In this document: positions 34,601 to 47,299 of the stretch, piece after piece
How the letters are laid out: every line of letters starts with the position of its first letter
How positions within the stretch are numbered: position 1 is the stretch's first letter
From: Adiantum capillus-veneris
Taxonomy: Eukaryota > Streptophyta > Polypodiopsida > Polypodiales > Pteridaceae
Length of the DNA stretch: 64,000 bases
NCBI GenBank assembly: GCA_014529385.2
Contig: CM043945.1
Location: forward strand, 144,327,741 to 144,391,740
Direction of reading: 5' to 3'
Program-made: the position numbers and the translations under genes
The notes under the pieces: generated by a model
Told to the model about the DNA's origin: nothing
Seen by the model: the letters and a program-made list of their open reading frames with translations, nothing else
Databases searched by the model: none

Positions 34601-36560
34601 TGGCGTTTGATCGATTGGAAACTAACTCTTCTTGTAACCATCCAAGCGGAACCTCATCGAAAGGTAAATCTTCAGACACAGACATAACCGGGTGCTTTAG
34701 AGTGGGCGGGGCCTCCGACCTGGGAGATGTTAGAGGAAGGGGGGAATCACTGGCGAGTTTATGCAGAGGAGATTTTTTCCCCCTCCGGTGATGTGTGATA
34801 GGTTCCCCGAGGCCGAGGGCTTCTATAGGAGGATCATCTGAATCATGAGAAGTTGGGGCTGACCCACTTACTTTTGGACTGGTCCACTGTCTGCTGTAGG
34901 ACTACTATCTAGTGTAGGACTTGTGACATTTGTGTCCGCCTGAGGAGTTAGAAGAGAGAGTGTTACCGACACATGTGAGTTTTGAATAGAGACCATATAA
35001 CATGGCATCGAGGCGGTAGCTTCCAACCACTGCAGCAGGTCTTCGTCATACCCATCAGGAGGGATGGGCTGCTCAGGGTCGGGGTTGGACTGTACTAACA
35101 ATGAGCTGTGATGAACCACTGGATCCACCTCCTTCGAGCCGAATTGGTTACATGGGGGAGCCATGAGTATGTATCCACATGGCGTCATTGCCCCAATCAT
35201 GAATTGCCTTAGTATGCCTCAACCATGGTCGACCAATCAGCAACGAAAATCCTCCCTCCACCTAAGGAAGACTGACCACCACAAAATCCAAGCTAAATGT
35301 GAAATCTTGTATCATCAGAGGCACCTTCTCTACTATGCCCACAGGGTAGCCTGTCCTCTGGTCTGCCAATGTAACAGTGAATGGAGCAGGGCAGGTAGGC
35401 TGCAGGCCTAAGGCCAACATAGTAAATTTTGGCATCAGATTGATCCCAGATCCACCATCCACTATGACGCCTGAGAATTGATGCCCAAGAATAGACACAG
35501 TGAGACGAGGACTTTTATAGTCGGTGAGGGGAGCAGCTGGATATGAAATCATGTAGGACTCCAAGGGCTGCACAGGTAGGTGCCCGCCACTAGGCTCTGC
35601 ACCAGAGTATAGAGACTGGATGATGGAAAGGGTGTCACTTCTAAAATTTGCATCAAGTCGAAGCATGTCATACAATGACACTTGTTGAAAAGTGTTTTTC
35701 AAGATAGACTCTGATGTGGCCTTCTTTTCTTTGATTAGAGCTTGCACTGGTATGTTAAGCTTTTGCAAGTCCTCTACTGCTTCGATGAAAGCACCATCAA
35801 TATCTGATAGAAGCGACGTAGGCTGGCTCTTGACACTACCTGCTGGTTTGTCAGCTACTACTGGAGGTTGACTCATTTGTGTGACAGGAGATGGAAAGAT
35901 TGGACCACCAGGGAGGCTGAGGCCAAGAGCAGCTCTCTGTGCCCGTGTGAGCACCCCGGCCGGCTCTTCCACTTGCTTCAACCCTTCTTGAGAGGCAACT
36001 ACAAGAGTGGAAGGCGGTGCCTGTGGAATGGAGCTTACTATGATGAGGTTAAGCTTTGGAAATGTAAACTCCTATTGCTTGTGCTTGCAGATGTGGACGC
36101 TCGTTGTTTTGGGCAATCCTTACTATAGTGATCCTTAGCTTCAGGGAAATGTCGGCAAGGAGGGGACCCTTCTGGTAAGGGACATTTGCTCTGATAGTGT
36201 CCATACTCACCGCACATGTAGCACAAAATTGGCCTATTTGAGGGGCGAGGTGGTCTCTGCCCTTGCTGCATGGGACCGGAGGCTGACATGTAGAAGCTTT
36301 GGGGAACTGAAGGAGTACTAGCATGATAAAAGCTGGGAGATGCAAAGTTATTGTGCATACCTTGCTGCATAGGAGGTGTTGTCAGCAGAGGTGGCAACGG
36401 GTTTTGATGGCCATAGGGTGAGACCATGTTCTATGCAGGTGCTAGTCCTTGTTGGAGAGAAGGACCTAGACTTTGTTGTATTTGCCGCAACCCCTTCATA
36501 TAGTAGCAATCCTTGTCTTCGTGCCCAGATTTTTCGCAGAAGTGGCAATAAGCCCGAAGG
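31690..36560 (-). mobile_element. Ty3 retrotransposon fossil (non-chromovirus type), nucleocapsid to integrase
   Basis: Parts in order on the minus strand: two zinc knuckles (about 36540-36490 YCHFCEKSGHEDKDC and about 36225 CYMCGEYGHYQSKC), protease (about 35520-35430, VDGGSGINLMPKF), reverse transcriptase (34375 to about 33700, with VDYRTLNKVTIPDG and FMDDF), RNase H (about 33440-33140, HTDASQLAMGAVL and ITDHHALRYLL), integrase (33138-31690, with CDVCQRC, WDFVGPV, TSDRGSHFVND) and a C-terminal VNGSKIKCYY end. No chromodomain is seen. Long open stretches suggest moderate age; roughly half a dozen breaks. Confidence 0.85.
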
Positions 36561-36599
36561 GGACAGTCCTGTGGAGACATAGTCTCTTTCTTGTCATGA

Positions 36600-37696
36600 T
36601 ATCATTCTAAAGATGTAGTTGCTCTATATTCAAACTCATGACAATTGAGTGATTTTCTTCATTTGGCATGCCAAGGAGTCTAGATGATGTTGGTAGTTGA
36701 GTGGTATGATGCATTGCACTTGGTAGGTCAAGATCAAGCTCATAAGTGAATTGTTCTTGTTGTGTTTCTTGTGAGGAGATAGAGCATGATGTTGATGATT
36801 CTTGATTGTTGATTCCTAGCTTTGTGAAAGGTTTCATGTTTTGTGCAATTGTAGCAATGTTAGACTCATATCTTTCTCTCCAAATTGATGTCAAAGGATC
36901 GAACACATATTTATCACTTGTGAATGGCAGAAATAGTAGACATAGTTGATGATAATGCCTCTCATTGTGAGCCTCTTCACTGAAGTTTGTATATCTGATG
37001 ATGCAGGGCTTCCAGCACTTGTGGTGTGTCCCTTGTGAGATAATATAGTTGCTTGCATACTCTACCAAAAGCAAAGATTTCCTATGCTCAATCCTTTGCG
37101 TTTCTAGGACACACCTCCTTAGTATCCCATCCTTTCCGAGTCTATACAACACTCTTGCTGCCCATGTGAAGTTTTTGGCTTGCATTATCAGTGCTCGTTT
37201 TTTTCTCATGGTCCAGCTTGCAAGTAATTCCCCCGTTTGTAAGTATGTAGCCACTTTGGAGTCCTCTGTCTCTCCCTTCTGAAAAGTTTCATGTATGGGA
37301 TTTCATCATTGATGTCAGTAGTTTCATCGATTAGTGTTGTCCTCAACAAGAAGTTAGCTCTAAAATGACTTTTGCCTTACTTACAAATGATCTTGAATTC
37401 AAATTCGTGTAGCAACAACATCCATCTGAACAACTTGCTTTGAGTTACTACTTTGTTGATTAAGTGTAACAGTGCCTGGTGATCCACATAAAACACAAAG
37501 AAATTTCCTAGCAAGTAGTGTCTAAACTTTTGTAGTAAGTAGTGTCTAAATCTTTGTACAGCAAACACCATCCCCAAAGCCTCCCGTTCAATAGTGGTGC
37601 AAGCTTATTCTTCCCGGGAAAATGTTCTACTGGAAAAGTATGCTCGGAAATCTATTTCCCCTTTTGGTTGGGCCAATATGGCTCCTAGTGCAAGAC
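36600..37696 (-). mobile_element. Ty3 RNase H and integrase zinc-region fragment
   Basis: The minus strand shows ALGAILAQPKGEIDFRAYFSSR, AVQRFRHYLLGNFFVFYVDHQ (RNase H), then ASWTMRKKRALIMQAKNF..LGKDGILRRCV (the spacer into the integrase zinc region). It differs from the 31690-36560 copy, so it is a separate fossil. It is bounded at 37697 by the end of R1. Confidence 0.75.
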
Positions 37697-38507
37697 GTTG
37701 CAAGGTGAAAACCGAGAAGGGATACAATAGAAGTATGTCACAACGCCGAATTCCAATGCTTGAACACGACCGACAACAATATTCGTAACTATCCGAGAAA
37801 CTGCATGAAAAACCCACCCAAACAGGGCGTACACTTGGAATCAACAAAAACACATATCACGAGCACGTAGACGGGCTCGAGTAGATAATTTTAGAACCCT
37901 CATATGCAAGAAACAGAGCTTAGATGAGAAAGATATGGCCATTTGAAATTAAGGGGGTGCTCACTCAAGGTCAAAATTGAGCTCTCTGGAAACTTGAATA
38001 TTCTGTGTAGAGAACTCAGCCTAAAAAGTGGAAGTTCTTTTCCTTTTATTGAAGGGTAAGCTTTATCTCTTCTCAGCCGACAAGGACTCTTGAGTTTTCT
38101 TCTTTTAACTGGTCCATTTGGAGCTTATTTTAGGAAAGGGAGATGGAGTCGGTGGGTTCAAAGGTCAAAGGAGGTTTTCAAAAATTTCATTCACCCAGAT
38201 CAAAGGGCCAGGCACGTGTCCAGGCTGGTTTGAAGAGGAGGAATGGCATCCCCAACTTGTCGAAAACTGCCCCCGATTCCTTATGCAAATACTTCGCTGG
38301 CTCGTTGGCTATGGACAATCGCCTATGACCAGCCCCCATTCAAATAGCCTCTTGCCTCTTATTTCTATGTTCTCTCTGCCCTCATACCCAATACTCAGAG
38401 AGCTACGCCCTCTTCAGTCTATGTTGGCTTGTTAATTCAGCCCCCCGCGACTGCAGCCCTCCTCAAACACTGGCTCACCCTTGGCTGTGTGCTCCTCGAC
38501 ACACCTC

Positions 38508-38672
38508 AGGCTCTTTCCTTCAAGCAACAGCTGAAAAGCTTCATTAATCTATTGGATCAGTCGTGTGTGCGCTATAAACTCCTAAGCTGTATCTCCTCGT
38601 TCATGTACATTCCCACAAGCATCGGTAGTTCTGATTTGGGTTTCACCCCACCAGACAAGACTCCGGTTAATG
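38508..38672 (-). pseudogene. Alcohol-dehydrogenase-like C-terminal fragment in the R1 3' LTR
   Basis: This is the counterpart of the better copy at 54970-55143 (see there). The same residues are recognisable on the minus strand. A shorter version occurs at about 42711-42812 in the other LTR. Confidence 0.65.
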
Positions 38673-39242
38673 TGCTACCATACCTTGCTGGGCTGAATTC
38701 GCATCATCAGAAACACTCTCAGCATCTACAAAATCCCCCTCGGGATCTGCTGCAACTTTGGGTTCCTGTATTTCTTCGGCTTTGCTTTTCTGAGTGGGGG
38801 AATGGGCCCCAGCTTGCAACTCTTTGCCTAAACTCAAAGAAGGAAAATCCTCTTTGCTAGCAGAGGGAATCTCTGCCGTGACGTCATTGGAGGAAGCAGT
38901 AGAGTTATCCATCGCCATGGCCAGAAGCAACCTTGGAGCTTTGGAGAGGGTGTTGAAGGGAACCCCTCCCGAACCCTAAACTGTAGAAAAATCATATCAC
39001 AAATTTGGTACTGAAATGGCATGTTCAAGTGCTACGCGATGCTAGCAACAAGCAAGAGCCAGTGTACTCAGAAAAATGCCCATTCTAGTCCATGCCTTTG
39101 CAGCACCAAACCCCTCAAGCTTGGGCAGACATGCCAACAAAAGGCCATCAGCATTCGCAAAGTCTGTTTGCATTCGTGAGATGACGATTCTAAACAACAC
39201 TCCACGAATATGATAATGACGAAAGGCACTCTCGCTGACCTA

Positions 39243-40590
39243 AAGTGGAATTTGAGACGATAAGCATATGTGCTTAGGTCTTATAAACTTATCCTAGAAG
39301 TTTTGTTACATTTGGATGTCATTTGATGCTGTAACGGATGTGATTTGTTTACCGATGATCGATTGGCTTTTGGTGATTTCAGTCGTTTGAGTGTAGCTTG
39401 AGTTAGATGCGAGTTGTTTGTTGTTTTTCGAGCGATTGACAACCTCTTGTAGCCTCAATGCAGTAGTCGAGTCAGCTTCTTCCCATGAATTAATAATTTA
39501 ATTGTGGTTCTTGCTAAATTTGCAATAAGATAGGAGTGAGGTTAGACACCCATCTCACATTTGGTGCCGCTACCGGGGATCGAAGAGACCTAAACTAGGG
39601 AAAAACACGAGCGTCTTGTGAAGTTATCCTTTAACTTCCTTTAGGATCTCCTAAAGTAAAAACTTTCTTTTTAGAAACCGCATAGCTTAAGATTGTCGTT
39701 TTTTACTATGTAGAGGTAGCTTGGAAGTAGTCGTACTTGCTGAGTACCTTTATGTAGAACTAGGATAGGATTTTGAGAATGATTGATCGACGAAACAAGT
39801 CTTAAGATCAAGGCTCACAAAACCATAAAAAACAAGAAAACGGAGTGTGTGTGGACAGTTTCCCAACCCCATTGTAGTAGAACCTAAGAGTAGGGTAAGT
39901 AGAATCCGAGGTGGAAGTAGATTTCAGAACATTGCTCTCTTTGAAGGAATTATTGAAATCTACGGCTAAAAATAGCATGAAAAGACTGCCGATCACTCAA
40001 TCCAATTGGAGAGTATGCTTAAAAGTTGTATGAACCAGTGGGTAAGCTCAATGCCACATTGAGATAAAAATTTCAAGAGTTTGCAAAAACTCAAATTATT
40101 TACTTTTTCTTGACATTTTATGCTAAATGAAGTTTTGAAGATTCATAAACTAAAAATAGCTCATGAAAAGACTGTCCATTAAAAAAGTACAAAAAAGTGT
40201 TCATTTTGGGCCTAAAGTAAATAATCGTGATTATTTACTTTCAACTCAAAACTGACCAAGGTTGATACCAATGACTCATTGCATGTGTTTAAACAACTTT
40301 TGTAAAGACACATAAAATTTGGATCACCAAATTGACCAAAAACTGGATAAAAATTAAAGTTTGTACTGACTTTCGGGAGCTTGAGTGTAAATTGGAAAAA
40401 AAAATTATTCAAACTCAATGGAACTTGATTCATAGGCTTAAATTGATGTGATAGACATGTGTACATGCTCAGATGAACAAAAAGATGTAAAAATTTACCA
40501 GATGTAATAATCGCAATTATTTACATCTGCACCATTTTTAAACTTTTTTAACCAAGTTAGCATACCAATAGCTTTACCATGTTGTAATTA
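39243..40590 (+). mobile_element. LTR-element 5' fragment with tRNA-Asp-type primer site, inserted in R1
   Basis: R sequence stops at about 39240 and resumes at about 40592. Between them, a tail ending ..catctcaca is followed by TGGTGCCGCTACCGGGGA (39562-39579), which resembles the tRNA-Asp primer site of plant Tat/Athila elements (TGGCGCCGTTGCCGGGGA) with three differences. The rest (39580-40590) is AT-rich leader with no coding seen. A 5' LTR and leader remnant. Confidence 0.55.
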
Positions 40591-41168
40591 GCCCACAAAC
40601 CAGCTAGAAGTGCCTCAATTTCTTCTTGAGCCAAAATTAACCGCCTAGCACCTGCTTTGACAAATCTTTTCAAAGCATTCCATGTGGGATAAATGCCTCT
40701 CAAAGGCTGCCCCTCCTTCCTCCTCCCAAAATTTTAAGTTTTCTCAGCTTTACCCCCAACTCATGAGGCAACTTCCACATCGCATTTCTTACTGCTCCGT
40801 GCATCGCACTCCTAGGTCCAAATGGAACTCTAAAACATTGTGATGAAAGTCCACAGTGGTCACTTCCATTTATTTCCACATTCTTTCTCCAAAACATTTT
40901 AAAGTTCACAAGGACCTTGGACAAAGCCGATCTTCTTGGAGGTGCCGTCCCATGATCATACAGCAAAACACAATGTCAATCCACCGGCTTCGACTAACTC
41001 CAAGACTCTTGATCCAGGCCTTACCAATAAAGTCAACCTACCAATCCATAACCCAAAGCCTTCACAAGGCCTTCCAATCAAAAACTGCTAAACTTCCAAG
41101 GGGCATTCCAAAATCTCAGGATCAGCTATCACACCATCATGATCAAAAGCCATGGCCTTTCAGAGGCA

Positions 41169-42250
41169 CTAAAAAGTATAAATCCTAGCAAAGAGGCATA
41201 CAATTCCTTTAAACACATTAGAGGCATCCCTAAAAGCATCATACCTCTCTGTAGCACCTGTAATCACCTCAATAGGCACATTATCGCCTAACAAACGGTC
41301 AAAAAACTCACAGGTAGTGTCTTCCAGCATACCAGCATCAAAGGAAGATGAAAGAGGTATATCTTCACATGTCTCTGACAAAAGACTGTTAAAAAAAACC
41401 ATATCATCACCAAAAAAACTATCAACCTTAACCACTTCACTGCACAACCTGTCATCATCACCACAAAACATAGTCTCTTCCAACAGTGAGATATCCTGCA
41501 CCTTCTCAACCACTGGTTGCACACACACCTCAAAAGTGATACTGTGTCGACCTGTCAAATCCAAAATATTCTCACATACAACATCACACACATCCTCCAA
41601 AACAGGAACATCCTTTGCCTCTTCACTTACCACATCCATGGCATAAACATTTGGTAATAGATCACCGCTAAAGCTTTCAGTCTTGCTCTCATTCACTTCA
41701 AGCATACCCTCCACCTCAAAAACTTTCAAACTTTGAATCATTGCCTCTTTGTCAATAGGCTTAGAAGGCACAGAAAACTTAGGCTTCACATCATAAAAAT
41801 CACCACCATCACTGCATGAAAATGATTCTTGGTCACCCTCATAACCCTCACCTTCAAGCACAGTCATTTCTTTGTGCATATCAAAACCAAACTCATCACG
41901 AAGCATGCATACCTGGAAAACTGGAGACTCTAAACTCTCCCAAAACTGCAATTGAAGCTCTCTCCAAGATTTAATAAGTTGACAACCACATTCAATGCTC
42001 CCAAAAGCCTCAGGTGGCTCATAGAAACCTAAAATAAGTTCCCTCTTTATACTTTGCCAACTCCATTGATCTTCTTCAGACAACAAAGAATAAAGGTGAG
42101 CCACGTTGTATAAAAGGCCTTGCCATGCATAATCCACTTGCAATTCATCGTCACAAAGATCCAAACACATTAATTCGTACTTTACAAGCCGAATCCACTA
42201 CATAAAATCTTCATTTCGACCACCTGTAAAGAAACTGCTTATTGCCATAG
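41169..42250 (-). pseudogene. Gag-like ORF of R1
   Basis: The minus strand starts MAISSFFTGGRNEDFM; then MCLDLCDDELQVDYAWQGLL, HLYSLLSEEDQWSWQSIKRE and LILGFYEPPEAFGS. This matches the layout of a retrotransposon gag capsid (mass exchange of tens of residues around a W..I...L..GF block). The C-terminal two thirds is very acidic (SDGGDFYDVKPKF, many E/D) and has no zinc knuckle. The same protein occurs at 49222-49757 plus 53462-54130 in R2. Fossil. Confidence 0.6.
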
Positions 42251-43713
42251 CTTCACGCTTGTAAACTGGAGATCTGGAATATTATCCTCCGTGGGGGCAC
42301 CAAAATGATGCGAGGTGAAAACCAAGAAGGGATACAATGCCTCTATAGCCCTGGCACACCTCACAACGTCGAATTCCAACACTTGAACACGACCGAAAAC
42401 ACCATTCGTAAATGTCTGAGAAACTCCATGAAAAACCCCCCAAAGAGGGCGTACACTTGGAATCAACAAAAACAGATATCACGAGCACGTAGCTGGGCTC
42501 GAGTAGATAATTTTAGAACTCTCATATGCAAGAAACAGAGCTTAGATGAGAAAGATATGACTTCGCCGGCTCGTTGTCTATGGACAATCGCCTATGACCA
42601 GCCCCCATTCAAACAGCCTCTTGCCTCTTATTTCTATGTTCTCTCTGCCCTCATACCCAATACTCAAAGAGCTACGCCCTCTTCAGTCTATGTTGGCTTG
42701 TTAATTCAGCCTGTGCGTTATAAACTCCTCAAGCTGTATCTCCTCGTTCATGTACATTCCCACAAGCATCGGTAGTTCTGATTTGGGTTTCACCCCACCA
42801 GACAAGACTCCGGTTAATGTGCTACCATACCTTGCTGGGCTGAATTCGCATCATCAGAAACACTCTCAGCATCTACAAAATCCCCCTCGGGATCTGCTGC
42901 AGCTTTGGGTTCCTGTATTTCTTCGGATTTGCTTTCTGAGTGGGGGAATGGGCCCCAGCTTGCAGCTCTTTGCCTAAATTCAAAGGAAAATCCTCTTCCC
43001 TAGCAGAGGGAATCTCTGCCGTGACGTCGTTGGAGGAAGCAGTAGGGTTATCCATCGCCATGGCCAGAAGCAACCTTGGAGCTTTGGAGAGGGCGGTGAA
43101 GGGGACCCCTCCCGAACCCTAAACTGTAGACAAATCATATCACAAATTTGGTACTGAAACGGCATGTTCAAGTGCTACGCGATGCTAGCAACAAGCAAGA
43201 GCCAGTGTACTCAGAAAAACGCCCATTCAAGTCCCATGCCTTTGCAGCACCAAACCCCTCAAGCTTGGGCAGACATGCCAACAAAAGGCCATCAGCATTC
43301 GCAAAGACTGTTTGCATTCGTGAGATGACGATTCTAAACAGCACTCCACGAATATGATAATGCCGAAAGGCACTCTCGCTGCTTGCTTGTCTTGCTCTTT
43401 CAAGCGTGATTTGTGCAGTGCAAGAGACTAGTTCTGTGAGCAGACAAATACATAACCTCCCAGCTAGAAGTGCCTCAATTTCTTCTTGAGCCAAAATTAT
43501 CCGCCTAGCACCTGATTTGACAGATCTTTTCAAAGCATTCCATGTGGGATAAATGCCTCTCAAAGGCTGCCCCTCGTTCCTCCTCCCAAAATTTTAGGTT
43601 TTCTCAGCTTCACCCCCAACTCATGAGGCAACTTCCACATGGCATTTCTTACTACTCCAGGCATCAAATGAGGCACCGAAAAGCATCACGTGGAGCGCAT
43701 GGCCTTGGACTAT

Positions 43714-44088
43714 CCTCAGCACTAAAGGGCACGCAATATTTTTGAAGCTCAAGCGGTGGGATCCACGGCAGCGAAGTCAAGACACGACGATCAAGACGCA
43801 CGCAACCGTAGGATGTCGAGGTAAACTAAGACACGAAAAGGTAAACTTGGAGAAGCAGGGGGGGCTGTCCGAGTTTATTTATCATTATTTGGTTTGCCCA
43901 AATGTCAACTTCCCCGTCGCGGGTGTAGCGGTGAAAACATTGGGCTCTCATGGCGGTCGCGCGGGTTCGAGTCTCCGAGCCTGCTATCGACGCCCATTTT
44001 TTTCCGCCATCCATCCGCCTCGAGATTCCCCCTTTGGACCCCCACCGCGGATCCCATCTCTTTTCTCCCGTGCCCATTAGTGCTGAGG
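43714..44088. mobile_element. Mutator-like MITE (375 bp) with 9-bp target duplication
   Basis: Left end CCTCAGCACTAAAGGGCACG; reverse complement of the right end CCTCAGCACTAATGGGCACG, 19 of 20 identical. The nonamer TTGGACTAT flanks both sides exactly (43705-43713 and 44089-44097). A 9-bp duplication with short inverted ends points to the Mutator superfamily. It has no coding capacity but contains a tRNA-like segment (43922-43990). Confidence 0.85.
43922..43990 (+). other. tRNA-like segment with Pol III A and B boxes inside the MITE
   Basis: ggtgtagcggtgaaaac resembles an A box (TRGY..) and, about 35 bases on, cgggttcgagtctcc matches the B box (GGTTCGANTCC). This spacing and order are those of tRNA-derived plant SINEs. 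It does not fold as a clean tRNA by eye, so it is a SINE head or tRNA fossil, not a functional tRNA. Confidence 0.6.
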
Positions 44089-44840
44089 TTGGACTATCTC
44101 TAGAACTTTTTAATTAATCATTTCTAAATTGATTCCATGATTTCCCATCCAATCGCCTTCCTCAGGCGCATCTGCCACCGCCTTCCAAAAGAGGACCGCC
44201 TAACTTGAAAAAAGACATAACTCGTGATGTATGCATCCGATTGAGGAGCTGTAAAGCACATTATAAAGATCATAACATGAAGTATCTCCAGAAATCTTCC
44301 ACCCATTTTCTTCACAAGATATTCCAAAATTTTAGGAATCACCAAAATGTGCAGTTTCACCACACATACAGCAAACTCCTGGACCTCTCAAGTGCTTTTC
44401 CCCGCACTCCTAGGTCCAAATGGAACTCTAAAACATTGTGATGGAAGCCCACATTGGTCACTTCCATTTATTTCCACATTCTTTCTCCAGAAAATTTTAA
44501 AGTTAACAGGGACCTTGGACAAAGCCGATCTTCTTGGAGGGTGCCATCTACTGCCCCGATCTCCCATGATCATACAGCAAAGCACAATGTCAAGCCACCG
44601 GCTTCGACTAACTCCAAGACTCTTGATCTAGGCCTTACCAATAAAGTCAACCTGCCAATCCATAACCCAAAGCCTTCACAAGGCCTTCCAATCAGAAACT
44701 GCTAAACTTCCAAGGGGCATAACTTGAGATTAGAGTGTCCAACTTCCAGACTTTAAAGCATGATTGATCACCCTCTTCTTGAACTGACTTCCAGAGGCTC
44801 TTCAAATCCAAAACTGTTATGGAATTGATATTTTATTATT

Positions 44841-45313
44841 TGTTGCAGCTGACAGGTGGAAAGGACTGGGACCGAGCTAGGCCTATGCGAATGAAAGTAT
44901 ATACATTGTACATTTTATTATTCAAGTGCTCTTTTATGAGCTTTGGCCATTTATGACCGGCTGGCCAGTTTGTAACCAATCTGACCATTCAAGAAATCTA
45001 TATAACAAATACGTGCAATAGGGAAATGGTGACTCTTGCACGGGGGGAGATTGCACCCAGTGTCTGCGTTCTTCTTTTCACCTCTCCTCTCTTCTCTCTC
45101 GCATGGCGGCGTAGCACTCCATTCTAGGAGGTGCGTCTCCACGTGCCCTATGGCTCTCTCTCGCACTCTGTCTCTATCTGTTTGTATTGTGCTCGATTAT
45201 GGACTTGTGCGATTCGGCAGGTACGTATATTTATTTGTTTATGTCTTGTTATGTGCTATTTCGAGTATTTTGCAGGGCAGCCAAGCTTCCGGCTGTAGCA
45301 GTGGTATCAGAGC
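44841..45313 (+). mobile_element. LTR (460 bp) plus initiator-Met primer site
   Basis: Starts TGTTGCAGCTG and ends CGGCTGTAGCA at 45300, an imperfect terminal inversion. It is followed at 45302-45313 by TGGTATCAGAGC, the initiator-Met tRNA primer site. Only the 5' LTR and perhaps leader remain. Copia or similar; fossil. Confidence 0.7.
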
Positions 45314-46013
45314 GCAAGGAGATGGTCTTTTGCACACTGTGGAGAACATCATTCATTAAAGCTAAGTGTTGCAGCGTTTATTTTTTTCCTTTTCTAATGT
45401 TATGTTTTAACTTTGAAATTCAATGCTCATGCTTGATTTGTATATGTTTGAATACCCATTTCAAAGATAGATGTAACTAATTAATAGAGAGATTAAACGT
45501 CTTATAAAGAGTGAATGATATCTTAATTATTAGGATCCATGTGTGTGCAATCGATTGCATTGCGAGTAACGTATACATGAATGGTCATGCTCGGACTGAA
45601 CAAAGGGAGAGTTTGGTACGAATGAGAAGATAGTATAGGAGAAGAAGAGGCAGAAGGAGAAGGTAGGAATAGATATGTCACTCGACAGTTGTTTACTATA
45701 ATTCGACGAAAGCATGAAGAAGAAAAAGAAGGGAAGGGATCACATTAGCACGACGGTGAGAACCACCTCCAAGAGGTTTTCTTTTATCAAAAAAATTCAA
45801 ATTAATTAAAAACAATAAAATTACAATACAATAGCGGGTCACTGTCTGCCGACGGTATGGGGAGCCATCCAACGCTGGCACTCATCACCGTGTAAGCAAA
45901 GCTGCTCATCGTCGTGAGCAATGCAGGCTTGTGGGAACAATACAAGCTCGAGCGCCGTATGACCGACACGCGGCTCTGACCAAACACAGCGGTGGCAGCC
46001 CATCGACCAACCA

Positions 46014-46050
<37 letters not shown>

Positions 46051-47140
46051 CACGGGTGCCTTGGGATGACGGCAGTTCAAGATGCGGCACCAGGAGAACC
46101 TGTCAATGCATAGCGGTAGTTGATTGGAGGCAGTAATGAAGAATTTGGGAGGAAGATCATTAGTATGGTCGTGAACACTTTCATCTTCAACCTTAGCTCC
46201 GCAGAATTCTTTCCCAACCACCCAACCTCCATGGCGCTTCATCAGTTGCACCGCTCACATACCAACCATCTGGCTATTTCTTAGACTGCCATGCAATAGT
46301 ACTACCACTCACTTTCTCAACCAACCACTACCTACTCTTGTCCCCTTGTCAGCCATGCAACTCCAAAGTTGGAGCGGTATCTGATTTTCGCAGGTCTATG
46401 AGTGCAACACAGCGTGCCCACACCACACACACACACACTCTCTTGCTACAACCGCCAACCCAATCCCATGCAGCCTCTTTTCGCAATTCTCTTTTGTTTC
46501 TTGCCGGCCACACCATGCAGAGGGCGGCTCTGTCAGATAACGAAGGACCACCACCAACCAAATCTCTCTGAAGAGCTTCCATGCAACGCACCTGTGGCGT
46601 TTGCGGCTGTGGTCACTTAGCGAGCCGCAGTCCGCGCCCGCCTCTCTCTCCCTTTCCTCGCCTAACAACTACACGCACACCCTTTTTGGTTGCATGGGGT
46701 GGCTGCCAACCACACACAGTTGCTTGCGCTCTTAGTACACACCTCAGCAGAACCAAACATTCGGTACACACCCACAACCATGCAGCCGCCACATGCACTG
46801 TGTCGCAAGCTGCAAATCTCTCTCTCTCTCTCTCTCTAGACAACAGTCAGCCACCACTGCATGCCAGTTACCCAACCTTTAGTGGCGTTTCCTCTTTATT
46901 CGAGTAGGGGGACTTAACTTGTGGCATGCCAGTTTTCTCTTTTATTTATCTCAGCACCTTCAAATCTTATCTGTCAATCATTGTCTATAGTATCGGCCCC
47001 ACGCTCATAAATGCAAACTTTCCCACCAGCTTACCTCCGTTCTCTTCGAGAATTTCTTCACAACCAATTGAAGGACTGCATGCGACCTTGATGATTCTTC
47101 ATTTTCCCCAGTAGAGCTTGTATTCCGTGATGCATTACCT
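45314..47140. other. Unassigned, with CA microsatellites
   Basis: (CA)n lies at about 46017-46048 and a shorter CA run at about 46425-46438. Several open frames here are low-complexity and show no codon pattern or domain. Part may be leader of the LTR fragment at 44841. Confidence 0.4.
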
Positions 47141-47299
47141 CTTTCAATGTAATCTTTTACACTTTCCACAACTTAAGCCTTGAATTCCTGTAAGCCTACG
47201 ATACACACTTGTTGCAGCAGAGATCTCCGTAGCATGAAGGTACAAGGACGTTGTTGGAGTAGAGTCTGCATGAGCACATAAGACTGGACGACTGCTTCC

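Larger units (their letters stand above)
43655..44398. other. Foreign segment in the R1 5' LTR, carrying a 375-bp TIR element
   Basis: Bounded by R sequence on both sides. It contains the element at 43714-44088; the remaining 300 bp (44098-44398) shows no coding region or repeat that I recognise. Confidence 0.6.
37697..44710 (-). mobile_element. R1: large LTR element with gag-like ORF only (TR-GAG-like), non-autonomous
   Basis: Two long direct copies flank a single gag-like ORF. On the minus strand the 5' LTR is 44710 down to about 42306, the ORF lies at about 42250-41169, and the 3' LTR runs from 41111 to 37697. The LTR starts TGCCCCTTGG and ends ..CATCA; directly after the 5' LTR is ttttggtgcccccacgg, a plausible primer site. 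LTRs are about 1.7-2 kb without insertions. No protease, RT or integrase is recognised, so this resembles the non-autonomous TR-GAG class. The 3' LTR copy is interrupted by 39243-40590 and the 5' copy by about 43655-44398. Matching target duplications were not found. Fossil with a few breaks. Confidence 0.6.

Noticed and set aside
43922-43990. A functional tRNA gene
   Set aside because: A and B boxes are recognisable, but the acceptor and T stems do not pair well; treated as a SINE/tRNA fossil.
45802-46251. 149-residue minus-strand frame
   Set aside because: Contains a run of Cys-Val from (CA)n and no recognisable domain.
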